From contig CP136062.1 in assembly GCA_032622095.1 (NCBI GenBank), positions 164,880,590-164,944,589 of the forward strand: DNA of 64,000 nucleotides, given 5' to 3'. Position numbers and translations under genes: made by a program. The DNA comes from Siphonodentalium dalli. Its lineage: Eukaryota; Mollusca; Scaphopoda; Gadilida; Siphonodentaliidae. The notes beneath the pieces are model-generated. The model was given only the letters and a program-made list of their open reading frames with translations. It was not told the DNA's origin and ran no database searches. Numbering within the stretch: position 1 is the first letter of the stretch; every line of letters begins with the position of its first letter. Positions 1 to 12,110 of this stretch are shown here, in pieces.

Positions 1-30
1 AATTAATAGCTTCCGTTTACAAACCAATGA

Positions 31-82
31 ACGCTAGGGGTGCCACCAATCTTAAATTAACGCTAGGGGCGCCACCAATCTT
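31..82. repeat. Two-copy short tandem repeat (29-bp period)
   Basis: The word ACGCTAGGGG(T/C)GCCACCAATC begins at 31 and again at 60. Only two copies are present. The rest of 86-1060 shows no gene, RNA or repeat that I can support. Confidence 0.7.
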
Positions 83-1063
83 GCTGGAGTCACCTAACTG
101 CAAAATCCGTGACGTCAGCATGGGATATCCCCGCTGCCAAAACAAAATGCATGTTCTCAAACATTTTCGCGTCAGAAAGTGACCCTGAACATGAAAACTG
201 AGATGATATACGGACTGTGGACTATATCCTGTACCTGTAGCAGATACCGAAGATGCATTTGAGAGCTTGTTTTTAATATTGACCTAGAATGCCGACGAAG
301 ATCTGAATTAAGCAACCGAATTTGAGGACTGTATGATGTTGATGTATCACTGTCAGTATCTATAACACATTCACTGTCAGTATTACCGTGATTATCACTG
401 TTCCCAGAGTTGCAGGGATTGTCTGTCAAAATCCGGTGGAGAACTTGGGATGTATGTGACAAGTACTAACAACAGCAGTATGAATATGATTATGTCAACA
501 ATAACAACAACAACAACATCTCGAACACCGTAAGATAATCGTTCGATCTACTGCGCAGTACGTACTAGCACTGTACATTGCGACGACTTCTTCTGAAAAC
601 AACCATTGAGTGGAACCGCTTCGAACAGTCAGATGTTGATTCAGGCGATCGGTAATACTGAATGTCTGAAGGATTTATTAAATATGGATTCTATTTTCTA
701 GACGTTTCATACGAGCGTCGTGGAATAGGATTCTGAACATTGCTGGAGTATTGATCAAGTAAACCTGACAGTGCGAAGAGCACTTCAGAACTCAATCATA
801 AGCCAACTAGAACAGAGGTCATGTCAACTTACAGGTTGCATTATACATGCATATATTGTGACCACATAAATGATATATACAGCTGCAGTGACTTCTTCAT
901 TATTTCAGTATTCGATGCCATAACCATGGTCGTTCCATCCTTACCATAATTTTTGGTTTTACATACCGGTACGGTACCGGATTGTTTGGTTACTTTTTTT
1001 TTATTTCGTACTTTGTAGAAAATAATTTATTTGTTTTCATATGGTGTGACATACATGTAGTAA

Positions 1064-1195
1064 CATGGTACGAAATGACCAATTGATTTCCTACATGGTA
1101 CGAAACGACCAAACAATAAGGTACGAAACTACCAAAAATATGGTACGAAACCAGACGAAACTACCAAAAATATCTTATGGTACGAAATGACTTAA
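1064..1195. repeat. Degenerate tandem repeat built on TGGTACGAAACGACCAA
   Basis: About five imperfect copies of TGGTACGAAA(C/T)(G/T)ACCAA occur here. Further single relatives lie near 2660-2725. The unit is about 20-30 bp with variable spacers. No coding role is visible. Confidence 0.6.
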
Positions 1196-1284
1196 GACGA
1201 TACAAAATGTCCTGTACCCATTTATATCTCCTCGACAAGGGGAACAACCAGACAGTGACCCTGTAGACTAGCAGCGCCAACATC

Positions 1285-1404
1285 GTTGGTTTGATATTAG
1301 GCCCTATATCACCCTGAGGTAACCTCATATCACAACCAGCCTGACGTCGAAGGCTGATATGAGGCTACTGAGGGCTGAAATCAGGCCTATAATATCAAAC
1401 CAAC
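1285..1404. repeat. Hairpin (MITE-like inverted repeat)
   Basis: GTTGGTTTGATATTAGGCC at the left is matched in inverse by GGCCTATAATATCAAACCAAC at the right. The arms continue with small mismatches towards a centre near 1345 (CCTGACGTCGAAGG). It is an almost complete palindrome of about 120 bp, of the size of a miniature inverted-repeat element. No target duplication was identified. Confidence 0.6.
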
Positions 1405-2037
1405 CAAGTAATACCCTACATGTATCTATTAATTACGGTAGTTCGCCTCTTAGTAACAGTGTAATATTGACAACTCTTTCTAACGAGTGACATCACAAAA
1501 AATTGGTATCTATGCCTATTCTAAAAGTGAAATAGAATTGCACCATGTCAAAGCCATACCGTGTATTACTCAGATCGTGATGTCATAAAATCATACATGT
1601 ATTACTCTTAATTCGTGATGTCGTAAAATGATATTACTCGATTTAGGGCAAATTGAGGTGATATTCACCTAAGTACAAATGGAGTTTTATAACAAGCCAT
1701 ACCGTGCAAAAATGACATATCTAATTAATAATTTTCGAACAAATTTTGGACCGATATACATGTACCCTGTAGCCATATGTAGGAAACTTCCTTCCAATGG
1801 GGTGCTGTCGGAACATACATGTATCAAGGTGGACCCCCTCCCCAATGGGAGACTCGTATCCATGCCCATTGGAAATAAATGATAATGTACAATGGATGAA
1901 TAGGTTGCTGGCATTTCATACCATGGAAGTTTGACATAGAGATGTTTCGCACCAGGGTTCTGGACGTTTCATACCAGTTCCTGTATCATTTCGACAATTC
2001 GTACCTTTGAGTATACCGGTTTTTTTTTTAAATGACA

Positions 2038-2473
2038 TTAAAGGTACTCAGTCCGATTCGATGGTTCCCATATCATCATATTTCAACAACAACACCATTT
2101 TTTGAAATGCCACTTCGTTTACCAGAATCGATTAATGCCCCAAGAATAATGCTAACCAGTCAAATATAGTATACAATTGCCCAAAACCTGTTATTTATCA
2201 ATATTTTGTTCAATGAATTTTGCGGGTTTGTCAAATATCTGACACAACAAAAGCCACTTGCTTTTTGAGTTATCCATCTTCATCCGTCCTCTTTTGACTT
2301 TTTATTGGGCCACTAAAAAATTATCGATGGTGAAAAATAATACATTTCAAAAATCGATATCTGATCACTCTCAGCTTTGATGGCTGGGTTCCTCAACTCA
2401 AATCAAATATGTTTTACCCCGAAGCCAAGGAAATAGCAATATTCAAGCGTTAATTCGGATTATACATCTTTAA
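2038..2473 (+). mobile_element. TTAA-bounded MITE, family A, copy 1
   Basis: A 436-bp repeat that begins TTAAAGGTACTCAGTCCGATTC and ends with the degenerate inverse, closing in CTTTAA. Three relatives in the same orientation lie at 15810, 50153 and 51210. All are bounded by TTAA, which is the target of piggyBac-type transposases. There is no open frame of note, so it is non-autonomous. Piggybac-like assignment is inferred from the TTAA ends alone. Confidence 0.75.
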
Positions 2474-3023
2474 CTTTGTCGCGACAATTTCAATTTGTTC
2501 ATTTTGTTTCGAAAAAAAAGAAAGAAATATGTTAACATGTAAATGTCGGGTTGTCATCATCACGAACGTTAAATCATGATCATGTTCGCTTTCATTAAGT
2601 TAACACGATTAAAATAATTTTTCACATACATGTACGAATGACCATTCATCATTTTTGGGAATCAACGAAACATACCAATATATGGTGTGAAATGACCAAA
2701 AACATGGTACGAAACAATTAAATGTGTCATTCAAATCAAGGGTACAAACTGGCCATAGTAGGAAAAGTCGTTTGAGCCATCCAACAGACCTGGGTGAATC
2801 GCCGGGCGATCGTTCTTCCACAGTAAGGATGCATCTGGGAAGAGGGGAGTCAATCTATATATAATTAACTGTTATCTATAACCAATACTTAAAAACAATA
2901 ACAATTTATTCTGATTTCTTTTGAAACACACAGAATAATTATTTACTGAGAATATTCAATATAAACATGTACAAATTCTCAAACAAAGGGAATTTCAATG
3001 TTCAAGAAATTTAGAGTCCCCTC

Positions 3024-4008
3024 TTAGGGTGCATTTACATTGCTATAGAAATGTATATAGATATGTATGAAGTCACGTGTCGCGCATTACTGTGATCACA
3101 ACATGATTACCAATAGTGAACGCGCGCTGATCTGTACTCTGGTAATTGACAATTCACTGCGAGACGTGTCAGTTTAGGCCAGACATGAAAATGTATCAAC
3201 TATCAGCAGATAACAGCGATTTGGTATGTGCCGCATGTATTTAAAGTGTATCCTTATACCACTTGATAATGGTTCGAAGAAAGAATGAAAATCATGCAGT
3301 TACCCTACAACACCCTTTATTTGACCAAATGTAGTAAAATTTTCAACTGATGACAATTCCAATGACAATGTTAACCAATGTAGGACAATATTGTTTTCTT
3401 AAATTACATGCAGTTTTTATATATAGCTGTTAGACAATAAATATGATGACGATGACTGGCCACGGGGAGGGACCAGGACACAATCTTTCCAAGTGTTGGA
3501 CATTTCCAACATTACATCCGCCCCTATGATAAGGTTGGAAAATTTCCAGCTGATGGCCATTCCAGTCCAAAATTTTGATAAAAAGTAGGAAATTATGCAA
3601 ATATTGGTCCGAAAACAATACCCCCCCCCCCCCCCCAAATAAAATGTTTGAAAATCAAACTACAAGATCATTTTTAATCTATTGTTGGTTTGGAAATTAC
3701 AACTAATGTTGTGTCAGGTATGAAATATCCAACCGTTGAACAAGTTGCCACGTCCCTATCCGTGTTCAATATTCGAAATACACGGGTTGAAATGACAACG
3801 AAAACATTCGCCAAGCCCGAGTAACAATTAATCAAAACTGATTTGCCTGTCGCAATATATGGGCGTTGACCGTGACGTGTAGCGGTCACGATTTTTGCTC
3901 ACACGAACTAATACCGTTTTCTTTCTGTGTGCAGTTCTATATCAACCCGTTTACACTGTCTGCGTGTAGATCTGTGTACATTTCTATAGCAATGTAAATG
4001 CACCCTTA
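3024..4008. mobile_element. Non-autonomous PIF/Harbinger-like transposon
   Basis: The element proper is 3027-4005 (979 bp). Both ends carry the same 29-bp perfect terminal inverted repeat, starting GGGTGCATTTACATTGCTAT. It is flanked on each side by TTA, at 3024-3026 and 4006-4008. A 3-bp TWA-type duplication with GGG-starting termini is the known signature of PIF/Harbinger transposons. The interior contains a poly-C run near 3620-3636 and no transposase frame, so it is a non-autonomous copy. Part of the interior (3540-3760) resembles sequence around 20190-20360. Confidence 0.8.
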
Positions 4009-4039
4009 CAATGGGAGGCCCTTTCACATTTATTATTTA

Positions 4040-4212
4040 TTTGCGCTCAAGCACAAATATTAAGCGCAAATATTTGCGCTTAAGCATAAATCATTTGGGC
4101 TTAAGCGAATGTCATTTGCGCTTAAGCACAAATATGTGTCTATCAATTTGTTTGCGCTTAAGCGAAAATCATTTGCGCTTAAGTGTAAATGATTTGCGCT
4201 TAAGCGCAAATA
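4040..4212. repeat. Palindromic minisatellite centred on CTTAAG
   Basis: About seven to eight units of roughly 21 bp with consensus ATTTGCGCTTAAGCGNAAAT. The last unit, at 4192-4211, is a perfect 20-bp palindrome. Every unit is individually self-complementary around CTTAAG, so the array could form successive small hairpins. The reading frame through it (repeating LRLS) is an artefact of the 21-bp period. Confidence 0.75.
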
Positions 4213-4329
4213 CATGTACCTAACACTCCTTTACTTCCATCTTATTGTGAATGATGGAGTCCATCTCATAGTATATTATTATGGGCCCATAGTAGTAGCC
4301 CATACAGACTCGAAAGTTGAAAAATCAAA

Positions 4330-4680
4330 AGCATCTCTGTCTCTGGTGTCCCAAACATTGGTGCCTCATTCCCAGAGCTCTAGTATATTTTATTAAAGGG
4401 ACATCCCCTGCACAAATATATACCATTTCCATGGTCATAGAAGGGGAATTAGGGGTTACTGGGGGGCTTGCTTCCCTCGTGGTGTACATGTACTTATTGA
4501 ATAGAAATAGGGGAAAAACATATTTTCATATTATCAGCATCCCTGTCCCTGGTATTACATTTTATAAAAGAGACATATCCTGTACAGATCTATACAATTT
4601 CCAAGGTCATAATAGGTACCGGTATCTAGGGATCACTGGGGATTGCATCCCTCATATGATGGGCCTATATAGACTTGAGT
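4330..4680 (+). repeat. Degenerate direct repeat (two copies)
   Basis: Two stretches, about 4330-4480 and 4540-4665, share the same order of words: GTCTCTGGT, TTTTAT(A/T)AAAG(G/A)GACAT, CAATTTCCA(T/A)GGTCATA and a GGG-rich end. A long frame crosses this region, but its protein only mirrors the DNA duplication and I do not regard it as a gene. Confidence 0.55.
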
Positions 4681-4707
4681 GCAAGCCTGTAAATAGCGTG
4701 TCTGTCA

Positions 4708-5085
4708 TTTGCAGAATGAGGTCCCCAGATGGTGGATTTAGTGACGCTACACCGCATAGTGGGCTAGCATCACTAAATTTACCCTCTGGGGACCTGATTC
4801 TGCTTAGGGCCTTCAACTGCTATGGCAGTGCTAGGGTCAGATTGAAGTTCCCCAGTTGAAGTTGGTGATGTTCACCCATTTGGAGCCTCGATTATGGATT
4901 TTATCTTCTGCAAACTAGGGGATATAGAAACTTCCCAGATGGGAAAACGTAACTAAAAACAATGTTAATTTGATACCATAGTTACTTCCCAGAAGATGAG
5001 GCCTAAGCAGAATGAGGTCCCCAGAGGGTGAATTTAGTTATGCTAGCCCGCTATGCAGGGTAGCATCACTAAATTCACTCTCCAT
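4708..5085 (+). repeat. Interspersed hairpin-ended repeat, copy 1
   Basis: Starts with the hairpin GCAGAATGAGGTCCCCAGAT...CTGGGGACCTGATTCTGC (about 4712-4806). A spacer with AGTTGAAGTTGGTGATGTTC follows, and a second hairpin of the same family closes it (about 5009-5085). A copy in the opposite orientation occupies 63465-63848. The paired hairpins frame the spacer like long inverted ends. Confidence 0.65.
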
Positions 5086-5089
5086 ATCT

Positions 5090-6930
5090 AATACCAATAC
5101 GTATGTAAATATGTACATATGTCCGCATATGTGCAAAGTTTCATGCTTTAGTCAGACAAATTAATAATTGTCTTGAATTTTTTATTTAATCTACTCCACT
5201 GTGTTATAGTGGACCATAGTGAATATTAATCGTCGTTTTATTTGCACCGAGTGAACTACTGCAAATCGTCACACCGACATGACATTGGGAATTCCCATGT
5301 TTATTTATATATTTCTGACGTCACATGAATACAGTTTCTTCAAACATCGCCATCAGAGACCCCTAGCATTCTTTCGATCACGTTTTAATCATTGATTTCG
5401 AATTCCTAATCATTGGTTTGATCGGAAATAGTAGATTGCGCAATTAGATATTGAATTGAAAGAACGTCATTAATTTTGCATTGGTGATAATTTATATCTT
5501 TTAAATATAAGAATGACAATAAGGTCTATTAGTTTTATAACGATAATCATTGATCGTGGGAAATTGTCTATTGGTTTGAAATATCTGTATTGATTAAGAA
5601 AATATGGCTATTGAAACGGAATGTACGTTTATTGAATATGCGCGAATCTTACTAATTGTGTGTTGTTAGATATTAGTTGAACAATGAATACTATTAAATT
5701 AAAATAGAACATTATTTTTGCATCGGTCAACATTGATTATGAATCTATATCTATTAAAACGAAACTGTCTCTTATTGAATCCAAGAACGATTATTGGTTT
5801 GGAAATGGAGTATATTGGTTTGAAAATAGAGACTATTGTTTTCACAAACCACTATTAACTTTTATTTCATGTAATTTCCGACCGAATGGCTGCCCATAGT
5901 ATAGGCTATGCTGTGTTATTCAACATTATAGGCCCGGAACTGTACAATGTATTGGGAACATTAAATCAGTGTATCTCACGAGTTAGCAGGGACGTGGCTG
6001 GAGGGTCCCTGTTAGGGGTGTTCACCTATAGTTTCTAAATGCACCCTTCCAGTAATTTCTATTTGCACCCCATGTTAGGTTCGAGTTTTCATCGAGTTTA
6101 CAACGGGTTCTTCCAACATTCGCAAATATAGATATAGCGAGTATTGCAGCATCATACAATTAATAGCTACGTGGGGTTCATGATCGAGATTCCAACGTTT
6201 CAGCCCATAAAACACCTGCATGATAGCTCGACATCTCGATGTTATGCATTAAACGGTCATTAAATCGCAATGTCTCATGTACTCGATTTGTTCTTTGTTG
6301 TGTACGCATATATTACCTGCACCAACGAAGCGTCATTTTCCCCTCCCTTAATTTCCATATGATAGAAACACTCGTCATATCCTGGACATTACGCAATTCG
6401 AAGTATCTCCATGTGAGATTAATTATTTAGCCCTTTCTTTATACTAAATGGAATAATGACATTCAATTATAAAAAAAAACTCGTGTAAGGGTATATTATA
6501 TTAATTCTGAGGGATTTTCAGGTAATATGAGCAGAAGAAAGATACAAATATACACTATGACATTTTCATATAATGGGGAGGTTTAGATTGATAAATCCTC
6601 TAACGTGGCCCTTCCAACATAACTGGCTATTAACCCGAGAGCCTGCATGCTGGGTTTTATTTGCACATTCGCGTACGAAAGGTTTGATGCCTCAAATGTG
6701 TTACACCCCAGGAATGTTCATATAAATCAGATTTTCTAGGTTCCGTATTCCTCCAGAGACCACACCCCCCCCCCCCCCCCCATAATGACTATATTTGCAC
6801 TTACGAGTACGAAGCTGATTTTTATAATATTAATAGTGATCCAGTAATCACTGATCAACAATACACAATTTCTGAAACGCGAATCACTTCTATTTGCACA
6901 AAGCTATACTATAATTTATATATGCATCAG
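5090..6930. other. Gene-free AT-rich stretch
   Basis: No gene, RNA or assignable element is seen. Short phrases such as TATTGGTTTGAAAAT recur loosely around 5390-5850, suggesting an old decayed repeat. A run of about 18 C lies near 6763-6780. Confidence 0.5.
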
Positions 6931-6934
6931 ATGA

Positions 6935-7510
6935 GTGTCAAAAGCAACATAAATATTATCCAAATATATCCAATGAGTGTCCAATCCCACTTACCGAGGG
7001 TCCCAAACCACCCAAAGAGCGTAAATCCATGCAACGAGTGTCTCAATCCAACATCTTAGTTAATATGCTATACCGAACAAAAAGTTCATAGAATGGTGTC
7101 ACAAATCAGCCAACTAGAGTCTCGAAACGCCCAATATGTATCCCAAATCAACCCCACTAGTGTCCCAAACCATCCAAATGGTGTCCAACCCCGCTCAAAC
7201 GAATGTTCCAAAACATCCCAAACAACGCAACGAGCGTCTCAAACCATCAATTGAGAACCCCAAACCATCCACTGGGTGTCCCACGCCATTTAATGACTGT
7301 TCATAACCATCCTGGTCCATCCAAATGGGTGTCCCATGTATCACGACGATTACCTCAAACCATCAGAATCAGAAGTGTCTAAAACAACTGGTGTCTAAAT
7401 CCATCCCATGCAAAATGTCCCACAACCCAACCAATGAGTGTCCCAACTAGTGTACAAAACCATCATCGAATATCTCAAACCAATCAGCGAGTGTCTCGTG
7501 GTTTCGTAAA
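6935..7510 (+). repeat. Degenerate minisatellite, CCAA-GAGTGTCCCAAACCAT type
   Basis: Roughly 25 imperfect units of about 20 bp with variants of GAGTGTCCCAAACCATCCAA run through this stretch. Divergence between units is high, so the array is old. Confidence 0.65.
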
Positions 7511-9000
7511 CCAATTGGATGGGATGGAACACACTTGATGGTCTTAAATACTCTATTGAGGCTTTTGTACACTATTTTGGATGTATTGAGATGACAATTA
7601 GCAAATGGTTTGTGTTCCAGTTGGATCACCCCCGTGTACGTGATATCGCCAAAATTGTTTTCAAAGAAAAACCCGCATATTTAGATAATTTAAATAATTT
7701 CAGCCAGATTTATGGAGTGAAATGGTCACCCACTGTGTAGGAACTGTTACATCGGAAGTCGTTCTATCGCCGATTTGTGGTGGTTCTTAACTGATTTGTG
7801 ACGGTTCATGATGATCCAAATTATACATTTTCGTGAGTTTTGACAGTTAAAACGCAATTTTTGAGCCATCTAGGTGATAATTCGATTCGTTTTTCCATTC
7901 CCCTCATAATCTATGGTCCCAAATAACGTAGTCATAATGAAAATCCTATTGTGCGAGTAATAACAACGTCGAAAACTGCGAATTGTGATATCTCGATCGG
8001 TTCTCTCCCGATCGAGTCGGTTCTCTCCCAATTTAATCGGTTCTGTCCGGGAAATCGTTCACTTTATTGTGACGCAAAGCATGCAATGTGACATGAATGG
8101 TCAATGTGAACTACGGAGACTGATTTTTTCCCCCAACAAACCAATCATAATGGTCGACTGATTCAAAATGGCCGCCACTTTTTTTCAATATGGACGCCAC
8201 TTTTTTTTTCAAAATGGCCGCCACTGCTTTTTCAAAAAGTCGCATTTTTCAGCTTCCATTAAACTTATACGAACCACGTGACTTCCATTCCTAATTCGAA
8301 CATGGCCGCCGCCGCCCACGCAGAGCGGTTCATGTAGGTGACCCATGCCATTTCTCGGTTCCTTTATATATTACGGTCAAACAAATGGTGCTGTAATTTA
8401 CCCCCCACCCCCCAAGACGCATTAAACAGTCACCACAAACCCCATCAAAATTGACGGCCGTCAACTAAATTTGGATCGGGGGAGTGTTTATGGTGTCTTG
8501 TGGACACATGTTTTAATTTCATTTTGTCCACAGTTGTCATTTCACCTTGATGCAATATGAACGATAAAGTGAGTCCTAGTCGATTTAGCCAGTCCGTGTA
8601 CCGGTATATAGTTTGTAATTAAGTTCGTTTTAACTCTATCTTGGGCTTACTTGTGCAATTTGGGTTATTTATATAAATGCTTCGTATACAAATTAGCAGC
8701 TAAGCATATACGAGCGTATTAACATTTCACTCGATGATATTTTGGATGATTCGAGCGAAATGAAAACTATACTTAATAAAATTAAATAAATACACATAAA
8801 AAACATGGTCTATTCCCAATATGTTGGTGCACAACTCCATGACAAAACATCACAAATTAATTAAAAACGTGTATGTGCTTATTGCTTGGTTGTTTTATTT
8901 GTTCAGTCGTTCCTTGTTTACGTATTATATATATTTTTTTGTTATTTAATAACATTAGATATTTTAATTTGATTTATTTCAATATTTATTCCTATGCATG
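7511..9000. other. Gene-free stretch with a short GGCCGCC tandem
   Basis: A 73-codon open frame at 7519-7740 matches nothing I recognise and is probably chance. At about 8165-8240 a short unit of type AAAATGGCCGCCACTTTTTT is repeated three times. Nothing else here is supportable. Confidence 0.45.
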
Positions 9001-9004
9001 GGAT

Positions 9005-9182
9005 CAAAATGGTTGGAAACTAAACATTGTAATCAGATGTAATCCAAAGTAATCAGTTACATTTTACTAAAGTAATGGAATCGTAATCAATTACATTTGA
9101 AAAAAATGTAATCAATAATCGTAATCATGTAAATCAAAAGTAATTGTAATCGTAATCAATTACATTGGCATGTAATCGCCCC
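9005..9182 (+). repeat. GTAATC-rich interspersed repeat
   Basis: Dense copies of GTAATCAATTACATT and its inverse, ending GGCATGTAATCGCCCC. A related stretch ends similarly at 50920-51108 (ATAATCGCCCC). This pattern is a familiar dispersed repeat in marine invertebrate genomes. It is non-coding. Confidence 0.6.
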
Positions 9183-9644
9183 TACCTTGGCTAGAATTGA
9201 ACACATATCCCACCTAAAACTTTCAACAGACCTTCATTAATTTTATCAAATAAAGTCACTTGGTGGTTTGTTCTCCAAAATAGGCGTAATAATAGTCGCT
9301 TTTTAAGTTTTCCCGATATAGAAATAGCTCGATAAACACATGAAATACCTTTCTATAAGCAGTATAATAATGTCACAGAAAGATATGTGATCCGTGTATT
9401 TGTGGTATGCTCGGCAGCTTCAATAGCCTTCGTGCCTGACATGCCCGGAGTTGTTTATTCATTACGCCACCCGTGGTGTATCTAGCGGCTGATATTTTGA
9501 TATTGCGTGGTGGACAGGATTCTTGTGGGGCTTTTATTTATAGAGTTGGAAATTCCGTTTATTTAAAAGTCGGAACTACGCGACCAGTAGGCCAAGTCCA
9601 GTAAAACGGTTCGTTATAGGTGCTGGTAGTTATTGTTATTTTAA

Positions 9645-9740
9645 CGGAATTCTGAGTTGGTCATTCGCGAAACCAATATATTTTATATTCTATAATTAAA
9701 ACCGTGGGTATATAATATATGATCCTCTTTATGGATATTG
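9645..9740 (+). repeat. Direct repeat, left copy, flanking the 9.8-10.5 kb inverted repeat
   Basis: The segment around TTAACGGAATTCTGAG...CCAATATATTTTATATT recurs at about 10907-10995. The two copies lie outside the inverted repeat at 9799-10510, so that structure is framed by direct repeats. Confidence 0.6.
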
Positions 9741-9798
9741 TAGGAAGGTAAATTTAGCTAAAGCGGTGGGATATCTTGCAAGACAGCACATTTCGGTT

Positions 9799-10510
9799 TG
9801 CGCTATAACTGCTCAATGTTTTAAGGTGTTACACAACGTCTGATAAAAAGAGTTCTATCTGGAATATTCACACTATTTTTTCAGAGAACATGCATAGAGT
9901 AAACATAGTACTATCGGACTATCGTAAAGTAGTTCCGTTTAATTCGGGATTAATTAACCCTCAGACTGCCGAAACTGCCGACAATAAATTCGCTTGTTCA
10001 TGTCCCTCGAAAATCAAACTTGCCTGTTTAGAGGTCCGATTTTCGTGGCTAATGGTGATAGAATCACAATTTTTCAGTCAAGTTCATGGATAAATTACAA
10101 ATATTACACTTAATCGGCTTATGTCCGCGGCCATAAACCTGCGTTTTGATAACAATTTATTTGAGACAAACTGTTGCGCGGGTATCAGTCGGCGCTTATC
10201 GGTTGAAGTTATTATAATCGTGCAGCCTGCACGTGCAACAAGTGTTCAAATACAACAGAAAAAAAAATACTATGTCAAATAAATAACGTGATCAATGGAC
10301 AGACAAGTTTCATTTCCGTGGGACACGAAAAAGCGAATATAATGTCGTCAGTTTCGGCAGTCTGAGGGTTTTAATTAATCTCCTTTACGATATCCCGATA
10401 GGACTATGTTTACTCTATGTTCTCTGAAAAAAAATGGTGTGAATATTCCCGATAGAACTCTTTTTATCAGACGTTTTGTAACACATTAAAACATTGAGCA
10501 GTTAGCGCAA
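9799..10510. repeat. Large inverted repeat (stem-loop element)
   Basis: The left arm is about 9799-10032 and the right arm about 10296-10510. They share inverse words such as GCAGTCTGAGGG, CGATAGAACTCTTTTTATC and CATAGAGTAAACATAGT. A loop of about 260 bp lies between them. The same sequence in a single orientation occurs at 27225-27770, so this is a dispersed family. No coding capacity is visible; short frames across it are not convincing. Confidence 0.7.
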
Positions 10511-11035
10511 TTTTCTGAAATTTCGGACTATTTCGTCTATAAAAATACGATGAGCAACTGAAAATGTTTTTCAACATTCTGGAAGGGGTATATGTATGTC
10601 CATGGTATATATGTTTAAAATTTCACGCATAAACTATGACAGATAACAAAGTTATAATTAGTTTTATAGGCCCACCATAAATCCCCTATAATAAACGCAT
10701 GCGGCCGTAAGCACATTGCTTTGCTGTGGATACTTTCGTTCCCAGCATGCATCATTCTCGCTATCTGTAAAATGTCTATGAACAATGGCTGTGCCATGCA
10801 CTCTTAGCTTTGATCCGCATTTAGAAGCATTCTGGTGTGGCGACTGAGAAACCTGCAGTAATTTATAAGCCGTAGTTCATTGTAATAATTTGAAGAATTA
10901 CTTTTCTTAACGGAATTCTGAGGCGGTCCATTCATGTAACCAATATATTTTATATTATGATTTATATTTATGGCTAATAATATGATCTTGGTGGCGTTAC
11001 CATTTCTGACTATGGTTTTCTTGTTAGTTGGTTGT

Positions 11036-11238
11036 TGTTGTGTATACCTGATGTACGCGTGGGTGTAGACAGTGCAGGCCGCGAGTATGTGATTGGCAGA
11101 GGGACTGCATGTGTGGTATAAAAGAGAATACACGTGGTGAGCTAGGGGAGATTGAGTAAGAACGCCTGATAGGAAATACGTTATGATATACTTATGATAT
11201 AAAATAAAACTATACAACGAATACTCAAGACTCCAACA
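11036..11238 (+). repeat. 5' LTR
   Basis: A 203-bp terminal repeat starting TGTTGTGTATACC and ending CTCCAACA, so it has the canonical TG...CA ends. It contains a TATA-like GGTATAAAAGAG at about 11115 and AATAAA at about 11203-11208. The antisense frame crossing it is a shadow. Confidence 0.93.
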
Positions 11239-11252
11239 TGGTGTCAGAAGTA
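11239..11252 (+). promoter_or_regulatory. Primer binding site (tRNA-Leu type)
   Basis: TGGTGTCAGAAGTA follows the LTR with no gap. TGG is the complement of the tRNA CCA end, and TGTCAG(A/G)AGT complements the 3' acceptor of many animal tRNA-Leu (…CTGACA-CCA). The tRNA identity is inferred from known acceptor ends. Confidence 0.7.
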
Positions 11253-11283
11253 AACTAACTGATTATTTTGAACACCAGGAATT

Positions 11284-12110
11284 ATGCCGACGTTTAACCC
11301 ACCGGAGGAATTCGACTTTGCATCACCGTCAAAATGGACGGAGTGGAAACAGCGCTTCTCACGCTACCGGACTGCTTCCAAGCTGGACAAGGAGGACAGG
11401 ACAGTTCAGGTCTCCTCACTTATTTATGCGATGGGGCGGGAGGCGGAGAACGTGTTCAAGTCGTTTGGACTAGCGGGGGATGACGAAAATAAATTTGACG
11501 TTGTGTTCAAAAAGTTCGACGAACATTTCGTGCCAAAAAGGAATGTTATACACGAAAGGGCTAGGTTCCACAATAGAAAACAGCACACGGGCGAATCTTT
11601 GAAGCATATATCCGTAGTTTATACGAACTGGCGGAAACTTGTGACTTTAAAGCGACTAAACCAGAGAAAATCCGAGACAGGATAGTTATTGGTATTCTCG
11701 ACACAGAACTGTCAGAGAAACTTCAACTTCAACCGGATTTAACACTGGATAGTGCGATGTCGACAACCAGACAAAGTGAGCTGGTTAAGGGACAAATTAA
11801 GAATCTTCAACAAAATAATGCAAGTTTTGATGAGATCCGTAATAAGAGCTACAGACAGTCACAGAAACAGTGGCATAAAGGGAAGAATCATTCAAGTTCG
11901 CAGCCGAAGACAAATCGCCGTTGCGAGCAATGCAATCGGTTTCAGTGCCGAGCGTGTCTGAAATACAACCATTTCGCAATATGTTGCCGAAATAAGAAAA
12001 AGAACTCCGTCAGCGAAGTTACGCGGGACGAGGACAAATCCAATTCAGCATGTTCATCTGAATATTTCCTTGGAACTATTGATTGTGATTCGAAGGAGAG
12101 TGAACCTTAG
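11284..12110 (+). pseudogene. gag: gag (capsid/nucleocapsid), frameshifted
   Basis: Gag polyprotein of the Gypsy element, which would form the intracellular particle. It starts with ATG 46 bases after the LTR. The first 110 or so residues are a capsid-like region (ASPSKWTEWKQRF...). Near 11605 the frame is lost by what looks like an extra AT in a CATATAT stretch. The downstream frame continues from about 11620 to 12110. It ends with a nucleocapsid zinc knuckle CRACLKYNHFAICC (CX2CX4HX4C) at about 11955-11996 and a truncated relative (CEQC) just before it. The frame ends in TAG at 12108-12110, immediately upstream of the protease. Stop-codon readthrough exists in some retroviruses, but given the other lesions a plain nonsense change is likelier. 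Confidence 0.88.

Noticed and set aside
4317-4859. 180-codon open frame
   Set aside because: It crosses two DNA direct repeats and the hairpin-ended repeat. The protein mirrors these repeats and matches no family.
7519-7740. 73-codon plus-strand frame
   Set aside because: Looks protein-like in composition but has no homologue I recognise and starts within minisatellite DNA.
10804-11217. 137-codon minus-strand frame (and its twin at 15258-15635)
   Set aside because: Antisense to the LTRs, appearing at both because the LTRs are identical; not a gene.
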